Shown one piece after another: positions 15,170-17,821 of a stretch of DNA of 17,821 bases (position 1 is the first letter of the stretch; each line of letters opens with the position of its first letter). The notes beneath the pieces were generated by a model. It was not told where the DNA came from. It was given only the letters and a program-made list of their open reading frames with translations, and searched no databases. This DNA comes from Bacteroidota bacterium. Its GTDB lineage: Bacteria; Bacteroidota; Ignavibacteria; Ignavibacteriales; Melioribacteraceae. The stretch is taken from positions 1 to 17,821 of the forward strand of contig JAKAHQ010000005.1 in NCBI GenBank assembly GCA_021814855.1, written 5' to 3'. Made by a program: the position numbers and the translations under genes.

Positions 15170-16402
15170 ATGGAAGAACTAATAGACTCATCTCACCAAA
15201 AATTGGATTCGATTGAAGCAGCCCTTGAAGAAATACGCAAGGGCAAGATGGTAATTGTTGTTGACGACGCCGAGCGCGAGAACGAGGGCGATATTATTAT
15301 GGCGGCAGAGCTTGTTACGCCGGAACATGTGAACTTCATAACTCGTGAGGCGCGCGGAATTTTATGCGTCGCCGTTAATGAGCTTCGCGCCAAAGAACTC
15401 GGACTCGAATTAATGATCGAGCAAAATACCGCGCTTCATCAAACACCGTTTACAGTTTCTATCGACTTCAAACACGGAACGACAACAGGCATTTCTACTT
15501 TCGACAGAGCAAAAACAATTAACGCAATAGCTAACGATAATTCCAAACCTTCGGACTTCGCGCGGCCCGGGCATATTTTTCCGCTCATCGCTAAAAAGGG
15601 AGGGATTTTGAAACGAGCCGGTCATACCGAAGCCGCGGTTGATCTTCTCACTCTTGCCGGATTAAAACCCGCCGGCGTTCTCTGTGAAATTTTACACGAA
15701 GACGGATCGATGGCGCGGCTACCTCAGTTAAAAGAATTTGCCCGCAAATACAATTTGAAAATTATTTCGATCGCGGACCTGATCGAGTTTCGCCGGAAGA
15801 AAGAAAAATTGGTTCGCTGCAAAACAATTGTCGATTTGCCTTCCGGATACGGCGACTTCAAACTTCACCTTTACGAAAATTTACTCGACCCGAACGACAA
15901 CCCAGTTGCATTAGTAAAGGGAAAGATCGACGACGGCGAACCCACACTCGTGCGGGTTCATTCGGAATGCTTAACCGGCGATGTCTTCGGATCCAAAAGA
16001 TGCGACTGCGGCGAACAGCTTTCCGCAGCGTTAACTATGATTGAGAATAAAGGCAAAGGGGTATTTCTTTACATGAGGCAGGAAGGAAGAGGTATTGGAT
16101 TGGTGAATAAACTTCTTGCCTACGAACTCCAGGAAAAAGGTCACGATACCGTAGAAGCCAACGAAGCTCTCGGTTTCAAAGCCGATCTTCGCGATTACGG
16201 CATAGGCGCGCAAATACTTAAGGATCTCGGCTTAAAAAAAATTCGGCTTATGACAAACAACCCTAAAAAAATTATCGGGCTCAAAGGTTACGAGCTGGAT
16301 ATTGTTGAACGCGTCCCCATAGAAATAGAACCGAACGACTCGAATACAAAATATTTAAAGACGAAAAAAGAAAAATTAGGTCACATACTTTCGGCAATGT
16401 AA
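15170..16402 (+). CDS. ribBA: bifunctional DHBP synthase/GTP cyclohydrolase II RibBA
   Basis: The N-terminal RibB domain (about 10-208) makes 3,4-dihydroxy-2-butanone-4-phosphate from ribulose-5-phosphate; the C-terminal RibA domain (about 215-405) opens GTP, so the protein supplies both branches of riboflavin synthesis. RibB motifs: [10 protein letters not shown] (32-41), RPGHIFPL (132-139) and [11 protein letters not shown] (149-159). RibA motifs: zinc cysteines Cys267, Cys278 and Cys280 ([19 protein letters not shown]), RQEGRGIGL (303-311), the [10 protein letters not shown] region with Tyr343, and TNNP (362-365). All key residues appear intact in both halves, so the fusion should be active on both sides. 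The 410 residues are typical. Confidence 0.97.
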   Translation: MEELIDSSHQKLDSIEAALEEIRKGKMVIVVDDAERENEGDIIMAAELVTPEHVNFITREARGILCVAVNELRAKELGLELMIEQNTALHQTPFTVSIDFKHGTTTGISTFDRAKTINAIANDNSKPSDFARPGHIFPLIAKKGGILKRAGHTEAAVDLLTLAGLKPAGVLCEILHEDGSMARLPQLKEFARKYNLKIISIADLIEFRRKKEKLVRCKTIVDLPSGYGDFKLHLYENLLDPNDNPVALVKGKIDDGEPTLVRVHSECLTGDVFGSKRCDCGEQLSAALTMIENKGKGVFLYMRQEGRGIGLVNKLLAYELQEKGHDTVEANEALGFKADLRDYGIGAQILKDLGLKKIRLMTNNPKKIIGLKGYELDIVERVPIEIEPNDSNTKYLKTKKEKLGHILSAM

Positions 16403-16428
16403 ATTCAAACAAATATAAAAGGTGAAAG

Positions 16429-16896
16429 ATGGCTCAAAAGTTAGAAGGTAAATTAACGGCAAAGGGAAAAAAGTTCGGCATAGTCGTTTCCCGATTCAAT
16501 GAAATAATATCCAACAGCCTGCTCTCCGGTGCCCTCGATTGTTTATCGAGACATGAATGTGAAGACGAAAATATTTCCGTGGTTTATGTCCCGGGCTCGT
16601 TCGAAATCCCGCTTGCTGCAAAAAAATTAGCCGCGTCAAAAAAATTCGACGCCGTAATTTGTCTTGGCGCATTGATACGCGGCGCCACTCCTCATTTTGA
16701 TTATATTGCGGCAGAAGTATCCAAAGGCATTGCCGGTGTTAGTTTGGCAACAGAGGTGCCGGTAATATTCGGCGTAATTACATCGGACACAATTGAACAA
16801 GCTCTGGAGAGGGCCGGCACAAAGGCAGGCAACAAAGGATGGGACGCCGCTCTTTCGGCAATAGAAATGGCCGACCTTATCAGCAAACTAAACTGA
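16429..16896 (+). CDS. ribH: 6,7-dimethyl-8-ribityllumazine synthase RibH
   Basis: Condenses the butanone phosphate from RibB with the pyrimidine from RibD to give lumazine, the substrate of riboflavin synthase; members assemble as pentamers or 60-mer shells. The 155-residue protein has SRFNE (21-25, with the stacking Phe23), GSFEIP (56-61), [14 protein letters not shown] (79-92, with catalytic His89), GVITSDT (115-121) and Arg128 in [12 protein letters not shown] strong ribosome binding site, AAAGGTGA (16418-16425), lies in the 26-base gap after ribBA, the largest gap in the cluster, which may help raise expression of this multimeric enzyme (inference). It is the last gene of the cluster. 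No terminator is clear in the 68 bases before the convergent ABC gene. Confidence 0.97.
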   Translation: MAQKLEGKLTAKGKKFGIVVSRFNEIISNSLLSGALDCLSRHECEDENISVVYVPGSFEIPLAAKKLAASKKFDAVICLGALIRGATPHFDYIAAEVSKGIAGVSLATEVPVIFGVITSDTIEQALERAGTKAGNKGWDAALSAIEMADLISKLN

Positions 16897-16964
16897 TTTT
16901 ATGGAATGATCCCCAGGTGAAAATTTTCGGTGTTGGAAATAAATCCGTTGGTAAACTGCATGTG

Positions 16965-17821
16965 CTAAAAATAAATTCGCTCGTTGCGATCTTCTGAAAA
17001 AAAGAGAACGGAATTATCATTGATATAGAGCGTAATCTTTCCGGCGTTACCGATTAAATTATTGGGCAATGTGCGCGCGACAAACTGCGAATCTTCAAAT
17101 TGGAAATAAAGGAAGGATTCGTTTCCAAGTTGTTCGACCACATCTACATTTACCATTACCTTGGCTTGGCCGACAGGGTTGGTACTTAATGATTCGGGGC
17201 GTATGCCCGCGACAACATCTTTACCGAGAAAGGAAGCAAGCGCCGCTTTTTTAATTTCATCGAAAGTAATTATCAACGAATTACCCCGGCTCACAAATTT
17301 CAATCCGTTATCATTCATAATTTTTCCGGGAATGAAATTCATTGCCGGAGAGCCGATAAATCCCGCTACAAATTTATTTGCCGGGTTGTTGTAAAGATTC
17401 AGCGGTGAATCCACCTGCTGAATTATTCCGTCTTTCATCACAACGATTCTGTCGCCCATAGTCATAGCTTCAACCTGGTCGTGAGTAACATAAATTATAG
17501 TGGCCTCAATTCTTTGATGCAGCCGTTTTATTTCAGCGCGCATTTGAACCCGGAGTTTTGCATCAAGATTGCTTAGCGGCTCATCAAACAAAAAAACTTT
17601 CGGTTTGCGAACAATCGCTCTTCCAACCGCAACTCTTTGGCGCTGTCCACCGGAAAGATGTTTTGGCTTTTTATTAAGCAGCTCTTCAATTTCCAAAATC
17701 TTAGCCGCGTAATTTACTCTCTCTTTTATTTCGTCTTTACTAAAATTTCTGAGCTTCAATCCGAAAGCCATGTTGTCATAAACCGTCATGTGGGGATAGA
17801 GATCATAATTTTGAAAGACCA
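16965..17821 (-). CDS. MalK/UgpC/MsmX-type sugar ABC transporter ATP-binding protein, partial
   Basis: ATPase subunit of a carbohydrate importer. The reading frame continues through the right edge, so the N-terminus with the Walker A motif is missing. Visible parts are the Q-loop (VFQNYDLYPHM, just before an internal Met at 17789), the ABC signature LSGGQRQRVAVGRA, Walker B with VFLFDEPLSNLDAKLR, and the switch His in YVTHDQVEAMTMGDR. A C-terminal regulatory TOBE-like domain follows, beginning at the FVAGFIGSPAMNFIPG segment and including GIRPESL. This layout is typical of the shared ATPase for several sugar or oligosaccharide permeases. It is convergent with ribH and not part of the cofactor cluster. 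Substrate cannot be told; the nearby hexuronate genes make oligouronates possible. Confidence 0.9.
   Translation of the reverse strand, partial: VFQNYDLYPHMTVYDNMAFGLKLRNFSKDEIKERVNYAAKILEIEELLNKKPKHLSGGQRQRVAVGRAIVRKPKVFLFDEPLSNLDAKLRVQMRAEIKRLHQRIEATIIYVTHDQVEAMTMGDRIVVMKDGIIQQVDSPLNLYNNPANKFVAGFIGSPAMNFIPGKIMNDNGLKFVSRGNSLIITFDEIKKAALASFLGKDVVAGIRPESLSTNPVGQAKVMVNVDVVEQLGNESFLYFQFEDSQFVARTLPNNLIGNAGKITLYINDNSVLFFSEDRNERIYF

Noticed and set aside
16897..16964. Possible shared terminator between the convergent ribH and ABC transporter genes.
   Set aside because: I found no stem with a T run in these 68 bases.

Overview
The window reads as ordinary, gene-dense bacterial chromosome with no rRNA, tRNA, CRISPR, insertion sequence or phage gene that I could find. 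Base composition is visibly AT-leaning, and many genes have purine-rich Shine-Dalgarno sites. Protein flavour and gene content (UxaE, KduI/KduD, SDR-type mannonate oxidoreductase, a pan-nad-rib supercluster) suggest an FCB-group bacterium such as Ignavibacteriota or a relative living on plant polysaccharide. That placement is inference from family knowledge, not from a marker gene.

Region A (1-4016, minus strand) is a hexuronate operon transcribed kduI, kduD, uxaE, SDR mannonate oxidoreductase; the last gene runs off the left edge. KduI and KduD convert the unsaturated uronate from pectin lyase products to 2-keto-3-deoxygluconate (KDG). UxaE and the mannonate oxidoreductase take the saturated galacturonate branch: tagaturonate to fructuronate to mannonate. 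Upstream lies a good promoter (4088-4116, minus strand) with an inverted repeat over its -10 and a 9-bp direct repeat just downstream.

Region B (4179-5661, plus strand) holds two exported proteins with no known joint function: a GlcG/HbpS-type protein and a tandem two-domain VOC (glyoxalase-fold) protein. A terminator-like hairpin follows. Between it and the next gene are 420 bases without a convincing gene. They contain several inverted repeats and a plausible promoter for region C.

Region C (6082-16896, plus strand) is a 12-gene cofactor cluster on one strand: panB-panC-coaBC-coaX-panD (pantothenate and early CoA), nadB-nadC-nadA (aspartate to nicotinate mononucleotide) and ribD-ribE-ribBA-ribH (GTP and ribulose-5-phosphate to riboflavin). 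Genes within the pan/CoA and NAD blocks overlap or abut, while gaps of 23 and 22 bases separate the three blocks. No internal promoter or terminator is obvious, so one long transcript is likely.

Region D (16965-17821, minus strand) is the C-terminal part of a MalK/UgpC/MsmX-type sugar ABC transporter ATPase, convergent with ribH and cut by the right edge.

The best leads are the exported GlcG-VOC pair, the structured DNA upstream of panB, the repeats at the kdu promoter, and the block spacing of the cofactor cluster. I did not find a clear, wholly new system.
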